Assembly: GCA_034436155.1 (NCBI GenBank) | Contig: DAOTVP010000077.1 | Span: 7,198-71,197, forward strand | DNA length: 64,000 nucleotides | Direction of reading: 5' to 3' | Source: GCA-2794515 sp034436155 | Lineage (GTDB): Bacteria > Chloroflexota > Anaerolineae > Aggregatilineales > Phototrophicaceae | Part shown: positions 53,333-62,680 of the stretch, piece by piece | Numbering within the stretch: position 1 is the stretch's first letter | Layout of the letters: the number at the start of each line of letters is the position of its first letter | Translations under genes and position numbers: made by a program | Notes under the pieces: model-generated | What the model was told of the DNA's origin: nothing | The model's input: only the letters and a program-made list of their open reading frames with translations | The model's database searches: none

Positions 53333-53483
53333 CCTGTGCTTGTGGCTCAAAGCCACTAGCTAATAAAGCATCCTAAAGGATGCTCATTTATACCAAGATG
53401 ATGTTGAAAATATCAAAAAATAGGCATACCAGCCACCTTTAGGTGGCTTTCAGGAATTAGCTGGATGCTTTGAGCATCCAGCG
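53333..53483 (+). repeat. Four-hairpin interspersed element, copy 3 (diverged)
   Basis: Hairpins gtggctcaaagccac (53342-53356), gcatcctaaaggatgc (53368-53383), agccacctttaggtggct (53431-53448) and gctggatgctttgagcatccagc (stem ends at 53460 and 53482) follow in the same order as in copies 1 and 2. Stems differ in sequence but keep pairing, and loops (caaa, ctaaag, ctttag) are similar. Flank gggcttgtttgatatag (53314-53330) faintly resembles the MITE inverted repeat. Confidence 0.65.
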
Positions 53484-53517
53484 ACAACATGGCAAGTTTA
53501 TCCAAAGGAGCAACCTT

Positions 53518-55446
53518 ATGTTTCATGGTGGTGGATGGTGGCGGTATTTAGATGCCGAAACAGCCCGTCCAAAAGTGACACGTCAACTCATCGGGCGCGT
53601 ATTGGCGTATGCCCGTCCATATCGCTTGCATATCATCGCCCTATTGGGGACAATCCTCATCACAACCGTGTTAGGATTGCTCACACCACTTATTTTTCGA
53701 GATTTGATAGATATCACACTCCCCAATCAAGATGTGGGGCGCTTAAACCTGCTGGCAATTGCGCTGGTGGCGATTCCGATGGCGGTCGGCGCGATTCGCA
53801 TCGCCCAACGGCGCTTGAATAGCTGGATCGGCGAAGGCGTGATTTACGATTTGCGCGTATCATTATATGCCCACCTCCAAAAAATGTCGTTGCGTTTTTT
53901 CACCAATACCAAAACGGGAGAATTGATGAGCAGGCTCAATAGCGATGTTATCGATGCCCAACGGGCGATTAGCAACACGATTGTCGAGATTATCACCAAC
54001 ATCATCACCGTTGTGGCAACTTTAGCCGTGTTGATAGCGATGGATTGGCGACTCACGATTTTGGGCGTGATGGTGTTGCCGATATTCATCTTTTTGGCGC
54101 GACGAGTGGGTGAGACGTTGCGCGAACTCTCGCGTGATCAGATGAAATACAACGCCCAGATGAACGCCATGATGAATGAAACGCTCAATATCAGTGGGGC
54201 GCTACTGGTGAAATTATTCGGACGGCGCGATATGGAAGTGAGCCGATTTGATTCGCGGGCGGCGAGTGTGCGCGATATTGGCGTGAAGCGTGCGGTTATC
54301 GGCACACAATTTTTTGTTGTGATTGGTTTGGTCTCGGCAATGGGGACGGCGTTGGTGTATTGGGTCGGTGGACACTTGTATCTGACCAGCCCGCAAACCT
54401 TCACCATTGGCACGATTGTCGCCTTCGGCACGTATCTGACTCAGCTTTATGGACCGCTACAAGCCCTGACCAATGCGCCTGTGGATTTCGCCACATCGAT
54501 GGTCAGTTTTGAGCGCGTGTTTGAAATTGTCGATATGCCCATCGAAATCACCGAAAAACCCAACCCGATTGTGCTATCGGATGTGCGTGGCGATTTAACC
54601 TTTGAGCATGTCACCTTTCGTTATCAACCCCTCACGGGTGGGTTATTGAGCAACGTGGAACGCTATGATGAAGAGAGTGTCGGCGCGGTGTTGAGTGGCG
54701 AAAACGGATCTAGCAATGGTCATTCGCCCGAAACGACATCGCAGGCGCGGGAATTGGCGTTGAGTAACATTACATTCACCATCCAAGCGGGGCAATTGGT
54801 GGCATTGGTTGGGCGCAGTGGGGCAGGCAAAACCACCATGACCTATCTGATACCGCGTTTATACGATCCCACTGAAGGGCGTATTTTGCTAGATGGTCAC
54901 GATTTACGCGATTTATCGCTCGAATCGCTGGCATACAACATCGGCATGGTGACGCAAGAGACGTATCTGTTTCATGATACCATCCGCACCAATTTGCTCT
55001 ATGCCAAACTGGATGCGACCCAAGCCGAACTCGAATCTGCTTGTAAAGCGGCGAATATCCACGATTTCATCATCGGCTTGCCCAACGGCTATGATACGTT
55101 GGTCGGTGAACGTGGCTATCGCCTGAGCGGTGGCGAAAAACAACGCCTCGCGTTGGCGCGGGTCATCCTCAAAAATCCGCGTATTTTGGTGTTGGATGAA
55201 GCCACATCCAGCCTCGACAGCGAATCCGAATCGCTGATTCAAGATGCGCTCAAGACCGTCATGGTGGGGCGTACCAGCATTGTCATCGCGCATCGCCTGA
55301 GTACCATCCTCGCCGCCGACCTGATTTTGGTCATGGATAGGGGCGAAATTGTCGAGCGTGGCACGCACGCCCAACTCTTGGCAGAAGGTGGGATTTATGC
55401 GACACTGTATGAAACGCAATTTAGCAAACAACGAGAATTAGCATGA
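53518..55446 (+). CDS. ABC transporter, fused membrane and ATPase (exporter type)
   Basis: A 642-residue half-transporter of the lipid/drug exporter type. Residues about 30-330 form the six-helix ABC membrane domain (YARPYRLHIIALLGTILITT). The ATPase domain has Walker A GRSGAGKTT (about 435), Q-loop VTQETYLFHD, signature LSGGEKQRLALARVIL and Walker B ILVLDEATSSLDSE, then the switch His in IVIAHRLST. Between RYQPL and the ALSNITF strand, an extra 42-residue loop (371-412) interrupts the start of the ATPase. The ATG at 53518 is set by aaaggag. It presumably works as a homodimer. It is overlapped by pth (ATGA). Confidence 0.93.
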   Translation: MFHGGGWWRYLDAETARPKVTRQLIGRVLAYARPYRLHIIALLGTILITTVLGLLTPLIFRDLIDITLPNQDVGRLNLLAIALVAIPMAVGAIRIAQRRLNSWIGEGVIYDLRVSLYAHLQKMSLRFFTNTKTGELMSRLNSDVIDAQRAISNTIVEIITNIITVVATLAVLIAMDWRLTILGVMVLPIFIFLARRVGETLRELSRDQMKYNAQMNAMMNETLNISGALLVKLFGRRDMEVSRFDSRAASVRDIGVKRAVIGTQFFVVIGLVSAMGTALVYWVGGHLYLTSPQTFTIGTIVAFGTYLTQLYGPLQALTNAPVDFATSMVSFERVFEIVDMPIEITEKPNPIVLSDVRGDLTFEHVTFRYQPLTGGLLSNVERYDEESVGAVLSGENGSSNGHSPETTSQARELALSNITFTIQAGQLVALVGRSGAGKTTMTYLIPRLYDPTEGRILLDGHDLRDLSLESLAYNIGMVTQETYLFHDTIRTNLLYAKLDATQAELESACKAANIHDFIIGLPNGYDTLVGERGYRLSGGEKQRLALARVILKNPRILVLDEATSSLDSESESLIQDALKTVMVGRTSIVIAHRLSTILAADLILVMDRGEIVERGTHAQLLAEGGIYATLYETQFSKQRELA

Positions 55447-56021
55447 CAGACCGTTTTCTGATTGTCGGATTGGGCAACATCGGCAAGCAATATGAAAATA
55501 CGCGCCATAACATCGGGTTTTGGGTGGCAGATGAATTGGCACGCCGTCATAACCTGACCTTTGGCAAAGCAGAACGTAAAGCCGTCTCTGCTGATGGCAT
55601 CATTGAAGGGAAGCGCGTGCTGATTGCCAAACCGCAGACCTACATGAACCGGAGTGGCGAGGCAGTCCGTGCATTGTGCGATTTTTATAAAATCCCCAAC
55701 ACGCAGGTCATTGTGGTGCATGACGACCTCGATTTGCCACTCGGCACATTGCGAATCCGACCAACGGGTAGCGCAGGTGGTCAAAATGGAGTGAAAAGCA
55801 TCATTCAATATCTTGGCACGCAAGACTTTGCCCGCGTGCGTTGCGGAATCGGCAGACCCCCAGGTCACCAAGACCCCGCAGCGTATGTGTTACAAGCCTT
55901 TAGCGGGGATGATGCCATCACCGCGATGATTATGCGCGATCATGCCGCCAACGCCGTCGAGACATGGTTGCGCGAAGGGTTAGACATGGCGATGAACAAG
56001 CATAACGGGACGGTAGGCTAA
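55443..56021 (+). CDS. pth: Peptidyl-tRNA hydrolase
   Basis: A 192-residue enzyme that frees tRNA from stalled peptides. It shows LGNIGKQYENTRHNIGFWV with the catalytic His in TRHNIGF, KPQTYMNRSGEAVRAL, and VVHDDLDLPLGTLRIRPTGSAGGQNGVKSI. Length is normal. The ATG overlaps the TGA of the ABC exporter (ATGA), and mfd follows after 6 bases, so the three are probably one operon. Confidence 0.95.
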   Translation: MTDRFLIVGLGNIGKQYENTRHNIGFWVADELARRHNLTFGKAERKAVSADGIIEGKRVLIAKPQTYMNRSGEAVRALCDFYKIPNTQVIVVHDDLDLPLGTLRIRPTGSAGGQNGVKSIIQYLGTQDFARVRCGIGRPPGHQDPAAYVLQAFSGDDAITAMIMRDHAANAVETWLREGLDMAMNKHNGTVG

Positions 56022-56027
56022 AAAAAT

Positions 56028-59000
56028 ATGCGCCTCACAGGGTTCAGTGATGTCCTGCGCGGGTCGGATGCGTATCAGACTCTCCTCTCACACTTGCGCG
56101 ATGGCGATAATACGCCCATCAGCGCGGGGTTGATTCGCGCCTCGCGCCCGTTGTTGCTCGGCGCATTAGCAGAAGATTGGGGCGCGCCGATTATTTTCAT
56201 CACGGGACGGGCGAAATATGCCCATACGGTCGCCGAACAATTGCCCGTGTGGATACAATCCGATATGCCTATCGCCCGATTCGCAGAACCGACTGCCCAA
56301 TTTTATGAGCGCATCGCGTGGGGCGAAACAGTTATCCATAATCGGGTACAAACCCTGAATTTATTGTTGGATGACCAACGTCGTCAGTCGGTGGTGGTCT
56401 CGTCTATGCGGGCGTTCATGACGCGCACCTTGCCCCCTGTGCAATTTAAGCAGAACTGCCTCACCATTCGCAAGCGTGACCGCTTTACGATTGATAAATT
56501 GGTCAAACGCTGGACGGATATGGGTTATGTCCATGCCTCAATGGTGTTGATGATGGGGACATTCTCTCGGCGCGGGGGGGTGGTGGATATTTTCCCTGTT
56601 GGCGCGGATATGCCGATCCGCATCGAATTTTTTGATGACGAAATCGACACCCTGCGCCCATTCGACCCCGCTACGCAACGGTCTGAGGGGCAAGTGGATG
56701 AAATATTTATCCCGCCTGCCCGCGAATCCATGCCCCAATACGCGCCGATGGTGGCGTATCAATTGGCGGCGTGGTTCAAAAGTTTGCCATCCGCTACCGA
56801 AGATATGACCACCGCCAGCTCCGATTATGCCTTACTCGAATCGGGCGGGGCATCGGCATATCTCGAACATTATCTGCCCTATATGACCGCCAATCCCATC
56901 TCGCTCCTCGACTACGCGCCGTTGGACGCGCTCATCGTCATCGATGATATAGATGATGTGCAATATGTCGCCGAAGAAATCATCCACCAAGCCGAAAACG
57001 CCAAAACGGACGGCATCGAAAATTATCAGGTCTCGCCCAACCATCCGCGCCCGTATCTGACATGGGATGAAATTCACACATCGCTACAAGGGCGCAAGGT
57101 ATTGCTGTTGGGGCAACATGGGGAATCGCTCAACGCGATTTTCGCCCCGTCCGATTTGTATGCGGGGCAATTGCGCCCGATGTTGACATCGCTCCGCCAG
57201 AAAATCGGCACGGGCGATAGCGCCGTCATCATCACTGAACAGGCGGGGCGCTTGCGCCAACTGTGGGCGGAACAATCCCCCACAGGGGCAAATCCACCGC
57301 AAAAAGATCTGCTCCTGCCACCCTTCGCGGGCAATATCCATTTTATTGAGGGGCAATTGAGCGAAGGGTGGGTGATGAAAATCCCCAACCAGACCTATCA
57401 CCTGCTGACGGATAGCGAAATTTTCGGTTGGCATCGCCCAGAACCGCGTCGGCGCAAAACCCAAAAAATATCGCGTCCGCCCGAATCGGATTATGCCGAT
57501 TGGCGCGAAGGTGAGTATGTGGTGCATGTGGATTACGGCGTGGGGCGGTTTATGGGTCTCAAACGGCGCACATTGGATAACACCGAGCGCGAATATTTGA
57601 TGATCCAATTCGCGGGGTCGGATGTGGTGTATGTGCCGATTCATCAGGCAGACCGCCTATCGCGCTATATCGGCGCGGATGATGTGCCACCAGCCTTGAA
57701 TAAATTGGGCAAGCCCGATTGGGCGCGGACGATGAGCAAGGCGCAACAATCGGCAGAAGAAGATGCGCGTGAATTGTTGGATTTATACGCCCGCCGCGAA
57801 GCCACAGATGGTCATGCCTATTCGCCTGATACGCATTGGCAAGCCGAACTCGAAGCCTCGTTCCCGTTCATTGAGACCGAAGACCAACTTCGCGCCGTGC
57901 GCGAGGTCAAAGCCGATATGGAATCGCCCCGTCCGATGGATAGGCTGATTTGTGGCGATGTCGGTTATGGCAAGACCGAAGTGGCGATTCGCGCCGCCTT
58001 CAAAGCCGTGATGGACGGCAAACAGGTGGCGATTCTCGTCCCGACAACCGTCTTGGCGCAACAACATCACGAAACATTTTCGCGCAGGTTATCGGCATTC
58101 CCCGTCAAAGTCGAATCGCTCTCGCGCTTTCGGACGCGCAAAGAAGAGAACGCCATTTTGCCCCAAATCCAATCGGGCGAGGTGGATATTGTGGTCGGCA
58201 CACATCGGCTTTTATCTGAGGACGTGGTGTTCAAGTCGTTAGGATTGGTGATTATAGATGAAGAACAACGCTTCGGCGTGAAGCATAAAGAACATCTGAA
58301 AAAATTACGCACCCAAGTGGATGTTCTCACGCTGACCGCAACGCCGATTCCGCGCACGTTGTATATGAGCCTCGCAGGGGTGCGCGATATGAGCATGATA
58401 CAAACCCCGCCCGAAGAACGCCTGCCGATTATCACGCATGTCGGCAAATTCGATTCCAAACTGGTACGCCAAGCCATTTTGCGCGAGATAGAACGGGGTG
58501 GTCAGGTATTTGTGGTGCATAACCGCGTGCATAGCATCGAAATGCTCCGTGACCAATTGGGCGAAATTGTCCCAGAGGCGCGGATACTCATCGCACACGG
58601 GCAAATGCCAGAACGCCAACTCGAACAGGTGATGGCGGCATTTTCGCGCTATGAATACGATATTCTCATCGCCACGACCATCATCGAAAGTGGCATCGAT
58701 ATGCCCAACGCCAACACCCTCATTGTCGATCGTGCCGATCAATTGGGGTTGGCGCAATTGTATCAATTGCGTGGACGGGTGGGGCGGGGCGCTCAACAGG
58801 GATATGCCTATTTTTTCCATCCGAAAAGCATAACCGAAGACGCACGCGCACGGCTCGATACGCTGGCGGAGCATACCCAACTGGGCGCGGGCTATCAGAT
58901 TGCCATGCGCGACCTCGAAATTCGTGGCGCGGGGGATATTTTATCCACCAAACAGACGGGGCATGTCAGTGCGGTGGGGTTGCATCTATACACGCAACTG

Positions 59001-59504
59001 CTCAACCAAGCGGTGCGCGACCTGAAGGGATTGCCCAAAGAAAAACGTGCGCCCATCAATACGGCGGGCATCATCCTCGATTTGCCCATCCCCGCCTATT
59101 TGCCCGCCGATTTCATCCCCGATATTGCCCTGCGTTTGCAGATGTATCGGCGCATCGGCGCATTGGGTGAATTAGCCGATGTCTACGTCATGACCGATGA
59201 ATTACAAGACCGTTTTGGCGCGTTGCCATACGCTGTAGAAGGGTTGCTATTCCAGATTGAGGTCAAAATTTTGGCACAATTAGCCAGTGCCACCGCGATT
59301 TTGGCGCGAGATGGGTCTATTCAGATAAAATTACCGTATTTGGGCGAGATAGACCGTACCCGTTTTGCCCGTCAATTAGGGGGCAATGTCGAGGTGTCGC
59401 GGGTGGCGGTGATGATGCCCATGAACGATCATGATATGTGGCGCGATGAATTGCGCCATTTGCTCACACGTTTGGCGGATGGTGGTCGTGGAATCGGAAT
59501 TTGA
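56028..59504 (+). CDS. mfd: Transcription-repair coupling factor Mfd
   Basis: An 1158-residue motor that removes stalled RNA polymerase and recruits UvrA. An N-terminal UvrB-like region (about 1-330) is followed by the RNA-polymerase-interacting barrel (EYVVHVDYGVGRFMGLKRR, near 490), and the RecG-like motor: Walker A CGDVGYGKTEVAIRAA (near 642), DEEQRFGV box (near 745), TATPIPRTLYM, and motif VI QLRGRVGRG. The TRG and C-terminal UvrA-binding parts (about 1000-1158) are present. Length is typical. It follows pth by 6 bases. Confidence 0.95.
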   Translation: MRLTGFSDVLRGSDAYQTLLSHLRDGDNTPISAGLIRASRPLLLGALAEDWGAPIIFITGRAKYAHTVAEQLPVWIQSDMPIARFAEPTAQFYERIAWGETVIHNRVQTLNLLLDDQRRQSVVVSSMRAFMTRTLPPVQFKQNCLTIRKRDRFTIDKLVKRWTDMGYVHASMVLMMGTFSRRGGVVDIFPVGADMPIRIEFFDDEIDTLRPFDPATQRSEGQVDEIFIPPARESMPQYAPMVAYQLAAWFKSLPSATEDMTTASSDYALLESGGASAYLEHYLPYMTANPISLLDYAPLDALIVIDDIDDVQYVAEEIIHQAENAKTDGIENYQVSPNHPRPYLTWDEIHTSLQGRKVLLLGQHGESLNAIFAPSDLYAGQLRPMLTSLRQKIGTGDSAVIITEQAGRLRQLWAEQSPTGANPPQKDLLLPPFAGNIHFIEGQLSEGWVMKIPNQTYHLLTDSEIFGWHRPEPRRRKTQKISRPPESDYADWREGEYVVHVDYGVGRFMGLKRRTLDNTEREYLMIQFAGSDVVYVPIHQADRLSRYIGADDVPPALNKLGKPDWARTMSKAQQSAEEDARELLDLYARREATDGHAYSPDTHWQAELEASFPFIETEDQLRAVREVKADMESPRPMDRLICGDVGYGKTEVAIRAAFKAVMDGKQVAILVPTTVLAQQHHETFSRRLSAFPVKVESLSRFRTRKEENAILPQIQSGEVDIVVGTHRLLSEDVVFKSLGLVIIDEEQRFGVKHKEHLKKLRTQVDVLTLTATPIPRTLYMSLAGVRDMSMIQTPPEERLPIITHVGKFDSKLVRQAILREIERGGQVFVVHNRVHSIEMLRDQLGEIVPEARILIAHGQMPERQLEQVMAAFSRYEYDILIATTIIESGIDMPNANTLIVDRADQLGLAQLYQLRGRVGRGAQQGYAYFFHPKSITEDARARLDTLAEHTQLGAGYQIAMRDLEIRGAGDILSTKQTGHVSAVGLHLYTQLLNQAVRDLKGLPKEKRAPINTAGIILDLPIPAYLPADFIPDIALRLQMYRRIGALGELADVYVMTDELQDRFGALPYAVEGLLFQIEVKILAQLASATAILARDGSIQIKLPYLGEIDRTRFARQLGGNVEVSRVAVMMPMNDHDMWRDELRHLLTRLADGGRGIGI

Positions 59505-59608
59505 TCGCCGAAAATAAAAAATTTTTTATTTCTTTGAATACATGCCCAAAATACGTGATAAAATCCTTCAAAAGAGGACTTTTCTTCTAGTCTTGGAGAA
59601 TAATACAG

Positions 59609-61288
59609 ATGAAATCGCGTTTTTGGATACTTGTCGTATTGAGTTTATTCGCCACAGGCTTGATGCTCCCACAAGCTGTCTCACAGGCGGCGACAGTGAC
59701 GTATACCACCTGTCCCACTTTCGCTACACTTGAAACGGATGCCAGCAGTGCAGGCACGATCACCTTTAATATCGCCAGTCCATGCACCGTTGTGTTTAAT
59801 AATGACATCGAGATTGACGGATACGCGCTCACCATCACCAACATCGGCAATGAAGTCATTTTTGATGGCATTAATAATACCTATCATTTTGATATTTATG
59901 ACGATGGCAACCTGACGCTGAATAATCTGGTTTTGTTTGATGGATCTAGCAGTTATGGCGGGTCTATTTATAACGCAGGGGTATTGACCGTTACCAATAG
60001 CCTGTTTGAGGATAACAGTGCCGAGTATTTGGGTGGCGCGATTTTTAATTATGAGGGTACGGTGACACTCACCAATACCAATTTTATTGAGAACGAAGTT
60101 GACATCGATGATGGTGGCGCGATTTATAATGATGAGGGTAGCCTGACCATTACAGGTGGCATATTTGATGGTAATTATACCAGTGAGTATGGTGGCGCGA
60201 TTTATAATGATGAGGGTACGATAAGCATCTCTGGCACTACATTTAGCGACAATGACACAGGTAATGATAGCGGTGCGATGGAAATTTATGGCGGGGATGT
60301 CACCATCAGCAATAGCCTATTTTATGGTAATAGTGTCGTAGAGGATGGTGGTGTGAGCTATATTTATGATGCTACCGTGACAATTTCTAACAGTAGTTTC
60401 TTTAATAACGATGCGGGTTATAATGGTGGCGTATTCTATGTGGACGGTGGCGGTACCACGCTGACTATCACCAATAGCACTTTTTATAACAATAATTCAA
60501 TTGACACAGGCGGTGCAATCTATGTAGAGGCTGGCAATGTTACCTTAATTCATGTGACAATTGCCAGCAATACATCTGGTAATGGTGGTAGCTTATTTTT
60601 TTATGTTGGTACAGTAACGGTCACTGCCAGCATCCTTGTGAATGGCGATTGTAGTGTTGATGGAGGTACCCTGACAGATGGTGGCAACAACATTCAGTAT
60701 CTCGCGCCCGGTTGTGTCGGCACAGATACCGACCCGATGCTCGGCGCGTTTTCGGGCGGTGTTTTAATCCCCGCCGAGGGTTCACCCGCCATTGATGCTA
60801 TGCCTGTTTGTATTGTCGCTACCGATCAACTCGGCACAGCACGCCCACAAGGTTTAGCCTGTGATATTGGCGCAGTCGAAGGCAGTGGCGCATTTGTCGT
60901 GCCGATCCCTGTGGATGTGGGTCCGATAGCATTGGGTTGTGTGTTCGATACACCATCGGGCATGGAACTCTCGAATGTCCCCGATAACACCTATTGCACC
61001 GTCCTGATGCGAAATGGCGATGTGGTCAATTATCCGGGCGCTGTCCCTGCCGAACTCATCAATCTGGGTGTGATTTTCGCGGTGGATGTGTATCGCCTAG
61101 AGGGTGGTCGGAGCATTGTCGAATTCCCCGATTATGGTCGGATTTGCTTACGCGGCACTGGGCGCATGTTCTATATGGATGCTCGTAACGCGCCACGTTA
61201 TCCCATCGAAATGCCGACAGAGCGCGTTGATAACATGACATGTGCGTGGATACCCGCCGCAGGTACGCTGATTCTGACGAATAATTAG
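59609..61288 (+). CDS. Secreted right-handed beta-helix surface protein with choice-of-anchor Q-like end
   Basis: A 559-residue protein with a signal peptide (KSRFWILVVLSLFATGLMLP). Residues about 85-350 are a beta-helix of repeated NNSxFxxNxAxxxGGAIYN-type units (e.g. SGAIYNDEGTISIS-like blocks), common in cell-surface adhesins. A SPAIDAMPVCIVATDQLGT and ARPQGLACDIGAVE stretch (about 393-430) is the choice-of-anchor Q motif that often marks surface display. A Cys-rich ~120-residue C-terminal domain follows. Neighbouring repeat units are similar, as expected of a beta-helix. It follows mfd by 104 bases; function is likely adhesion or polymer binding. Confidence 0.85.
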   Translation: MKSRFWILVVLSLFATGLMLPQAVSQAATVTYTTCPTFATLETDASSAGTITFNIASPCTVVFNNDIEIDGYALTITNIGNEVIFDGINNTYHFDIYDDGNLTLNNLVLFDGSSSYGGSIYNAGVLTVTNSLFEDNSAEYLGGAIFNYEGTVTLTNTNFIENEVDIDDGGAIYNDEGSLTITGGIFDGNYTSEYGGAIYNDEGTISISGTTFSDNDTGNDSGAMEIYGGDVTISNSLFYGNSVVEDGGVSYIYDATVTISNSSFFNNDAGYNGGVFYVDGGGTTLTITNSTFYNNNSIDTGGAIYVEAGNVTLIHVTIASNTSGNGGSLFFYVGTVTVTASILVNGDCSVDGGTLTDGGNNIQYLAPGCVGTDTDPMLGAFSGGVLIPAEGSPAIDAMPVCIVATDQLGTARPQGLACDIGAVEGSGAFVVPIPVDVGPIALGCVFDTPSGMELSNVPDNTYCTVLMRNGDVVNYPGAVPAELINLGVIFAVDVYRLEGGRSIVEFPDYGRICLRGTGRMFYMDARNAPRYPIEMPTERVDNMTCAWIPAAGTLILTNN

Positions 61289-61306
61289 GGCATTTGTGAT
61301 ATAAAA

Positions 61307-61335
61307 GGGCGGATATACGCTACGCTAATCCGCCC
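61307..61335 (+). repeat. GATATACG-type palindromic repeat, copy D
   Basis: gggcggat and atccgccc pair across 29 bases; the core reads gatatacgctacgctaatc. It starts 18 bases after the beta-helix gene stop, and copy E lies 26 bases further in the opposite orientation. Confidence 0.75.
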
Positions 61336-61361
61336 CTACTCAAAAATTTGCGTGACTGTAC

Positions 61362-61394
61362 GGGACGATTAGCGCGAAGCGCGTATATCGTCCC
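61362..61394 (-). repeat. GATATACG-type palindromic repeat, copy E
   Basis: gggacgat and atcgtccc pair across 33 bases with an inner agcgc/gcgct-like stem. Read on the - strand the core is gatatacgcgct...gcgctaatc, like copy C. It forms an inverted pair with copy D between two converging genes. Confidence 0.75.
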
Positions 61395-61413
61395 TGTGGA
61401 TTATCCTAAATTT

Positions 61414-62679
61414 TCATGCCCCCGCCACTGCAATCGCCAAATTATCGGGATGAATATAGGCTTGAGCGGCGCGTAATGCGTCTTGCGCGGTGATGTTGAA
61501 TATCATCTCGCGGTAATTTTTGAGATAATCCAAGCCATACGCATACCCTTCCATTGTATGAATGGCGTTGGCGATGCCCTCGTTGGTCTCCAGTTGTAAC
61601 GGCAAGCGACCCGTTGTATACGACTGAAAATCGCGCAATTCATCTTCGCTAATCGGTTCGCTGACGAGTCGTTCTAATTCGGCACGGCATAACGCGATGG
61701 TCTTATCTACATTATCGGGATGCACCCCCGCCACAATCCGCCACGCGCCCGGTCCATAACCACCATCCACCCGACTGCTGACATGATATGCCATGCCTTC
61801 GCGTTCCCGCACAATTTCACCGATGCGCCCCATCATCCCAAATTGCCCCAACACCCCATTCGCCACCACCGCCGCATGATAATCGGAGGCATAGCGTGAG
61901 GGTCCGAGCGTTGCCATTATCAAATCGGATTGCGATTTTCCCGCCACTTTCACCCGTTCATCGCGTGCGGGATGACTACTCAACGGCGGGAGCGTGATGG
62001 GTTGCGGTTGGTGTGGGTTATGCCAGTCGGCAAAATAATGATTCGCACACGCCAATGCTTGGGCGGTATCGATTGCACCCACGATGATGAGAATCATATC
62101 ACGCGGTCCGAAATGCGAGGCGTGATAGGCTTTCATATCATCTACGCTGATATGCGGAATCGTGTCGAGCGTGCCTGTATTGGCGTAATGATAGGGGTGC
62201 GTGGTTGGATACAACGTCTCGCGGATGCTCTTGGCGGTCAACCAACCCGTATCTTGTAGCCGATAATTCAACCATGTCAGGCGTTCTCCGCGCAACCGTT
62301 CTATCTCATCGGCGGGGAAGGTCGGATAGCGCAAGCCTTCGCTGAGGAGTTCGAGCAAGACAGGCAAATCTTCTGCCAACGCCTTGCCATGAAAGCCGAT
62401 TTTATGCACGCCCGAACTCATGCCCAAATTGCCCCCCATATCTTCGAGGGTGTTGTGAATGGCATGAAAATCATGTTTGCGTGTGCCACGCATCAGGCTA
62501 GAGGCGATCATCGAGACCATGCCCGATTTTTCGGGCGGTTCAAACAGGCTACCTGCTTCGATAGACCCGCCAATCACCACCGAATGGGTGTGGGGGGTTT
62601 CGTAAATCAATACGCGCAACCCGTTGGCAAAAATTTCACGGGTGATATTTTGTGAATTAGGGAATGTGAACATCATCAT
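61414..62679 (-). CDS. M16-family peptidase-like protein lacking the zinc motif
   Basis: A 421-residue M16 protein, the non-catalytic member of a pair. Where the active partner has HxxEH, this one reads EKSGMVSMIASSLMRGT, so the zinc ligands are missing. The rest of the fold (FANGLRVLIYE start; TFPADEIERLRGERL; TGRLPLQLETNEG, then IANAIH) is intact, so it probably completes a heterodimeric chamber with the upstream gene. Three start codons in a row (62679, 62676, 62673) follow an agga site; an in-frame ATG at 62706 overlaps the partner's end. Confidence 0.85.
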   Translation of the reverse strand: MMMFTFPNSQNITREIFANGLRVLIYETPHTHSVVIGGSIEAGSLFEPPEKSGMVSMIASSLMRGTRKHDFHAIHNTLEDMGGNLGMSSGVHKIGFHGKALAEDLPVLLELLSEGLRYPTFPADEIERLRGERLTWLNYRLQDTGWLTAKSIRETLYPTTHPYHYANTGTLDTIPHISVDDMKAYHASHFGPRDMILIIVGAIDTAQALACANHYFADWHNPHQPQPITLPPLSSHPARDERVKVAGKSQSDLIMATLGPSRYASDYHAAVVANGVLGQFGMMGRIGEIVREREGMAYHVSSRVDGGYGPGAWRIVAGVHPDNVDKTIALCRAELERLVSEPISEDELRDFQSYTTGRLPLQLETNEGIANAIHTMEGYAYGLDYLKNYREMIFNITAQDALRAAQAYIHPDNLAIAVAGA

Positions 62680-62680
62680 A

